DNA of 64,000 nt from Steromphala cineraria (lineage: Eukaryota; Mollusca; Gastropoda; Trochida; Trochidae): positions 2,769,749-2,833,748 of the forward strand of contig OU744720.1 of the NCBI GenBank assembly GCA_916613615.1. The letters run 5' to 3'. Positions within the stretch are counted from its first letter, which is position 1; every line of letters begins with the position of its first letter. Shown here in pieces: positions 63,275-64,000 of this stretch. Below the pieces are notes generated by a model that worked only from the letters and a program-made list of their open reading frames with translations, was not told where the DNA came from and ran no database searches. The translations under genes and the position numbers were made by a program.

Positions 63275-64000
63275 CTAGATTAGCGTTTGCGGGATACCGC
63301 AAAAGCAGAGCAGCCCCGGAACTTGGGGTTTCGCCTTACCCTATTCCGCCTTTTACAGGCCTCACCAAATTTGGAATTTTCTCGTGACCTTGACCTTTGA
63401 CACTCAAGGTCACACAATCAATGAACACATTTCATTGAGTATAACATTATTGGAATGAAATAAAGTGCTAAAAATTAAATTAATCCATTTTCTACATATA
63501 TGTTGACCTTGCTGTGACCTTGACCTTCGACAGTTCGTACCCAAAACTTTTTGAAAATTTTGTACTTCTCAAGAGATAATATATGCAAAATCTAAACTTC
63601 ATAGCACAAAAACTTTTCAAGTTATTGTGTTTACAAGGAATTGCAATGACTTATATCTCATGACCTTGACCTTTGAACTTCAAGGTCACACAATAATTGA
63701 ACACTTTTTATTGAGTATAACAATCATCTATTGATTAAAAGTTATCATAGTTAAAATAAAGCATGCTCGCAAAACCATGCTAAAGTCGTGACCTTGCTGT
63801 GACCTTGACCTTGGACAGATTGTAGCGAAAACCTTTTCAAAAGTTTTTTACTCTTCCAAGGATGACATATACCAAGTTAGAGCTTCATAGCAGAAAAACC
63901 TTTTCAAGTTATCGCGTTTCCAGGAATTTTTTTGCGATTTTATAGCTCGTGACCTTGACCTTTGACCTTGAAAGTGAACATGTCAAAATCGTTCCCCGGA
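63275..64000 (+). mobile_element. Family C Helitron-like element, runs off the window
   Basis: Same head (TTTGCGGGATACCGCAAA) and GTGACCTTGACCTTTGA units as 48854-49547. It begins where the copy B homology stops, so it may simply interrupt the duplication. Confidence 0.7.

Overview
The window is AT-rich, intron-rich eukaryotic DNA that is mostly repeats. The repeats point to a mollusc or close lophotrochozoan, probably a bivalve or similar: pearl/HINE-type elements with ~145-bp tandem cores, (ACGG)n tracts and hairpin tails, many TIR elements with iterated end motifs, and LINE fragments. The species is not known. No tRNA, rRNA or CRISPR was seen.

Layout. (1) About 1.47-11.98 kb and about 50.58-63.27 kb are a direct-orientation segmental duplication. 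Each copy carries a minus-strand BTB-domain gene. Copy A appears complete in three exons: a C2-C2 ZAD-like exon at 13.3-13.6 kb, a BTB N-half exon at 10.6-10.8 kb, and an exon at 4.2-5.6 kb with the BTB C-half and a long acidic tail rich in SUMO-consensus sites. Copy B (62.6 and 53.0-54.3 kb) keeps the BTB exons and tail, but its first exon is not in the window. (2) 13.7-14.9 kb, just upstream of copy A, holds a MULE-like element with a FLYWCH fragment. (3) 15.2-20.5 kb holds TIR elements and a diverged inverted repeat. (4) 21.1-28.8 kb holds a second host gene on the minus strand. I assembled it from six short exons with consistent splice phases, ending in a stop and a polyadenylation signal. 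Its product has a spaced C...C...H-x2-H pattern but I cannot name it. Its introns hold LINE reverse transcriptase remnants and a dimeric ~210-bp satellite. (5) 29.6-33.2 kb is a long-TIR foldback element. (6) 33-40 kb is gene-poor, with a perfect 53-bp palindrome and a (CTA)n array. (7) 40.5-48.0 kb is a nest of inverted repeats inside one another. (8) 48.1-50.6 kb is the same satellite in reverse orientation, broken by two insertions and ending at the duplication junction.

The two duplicate copies act as filled and empty sites for each other. Several elements are present in one copy and absent from the other, so they probably moved after the duplication; deletion is an alternative in each case. 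Exon structures are read by eye from splice motifs and reading-frame phase and were not confirmed with transcripts.
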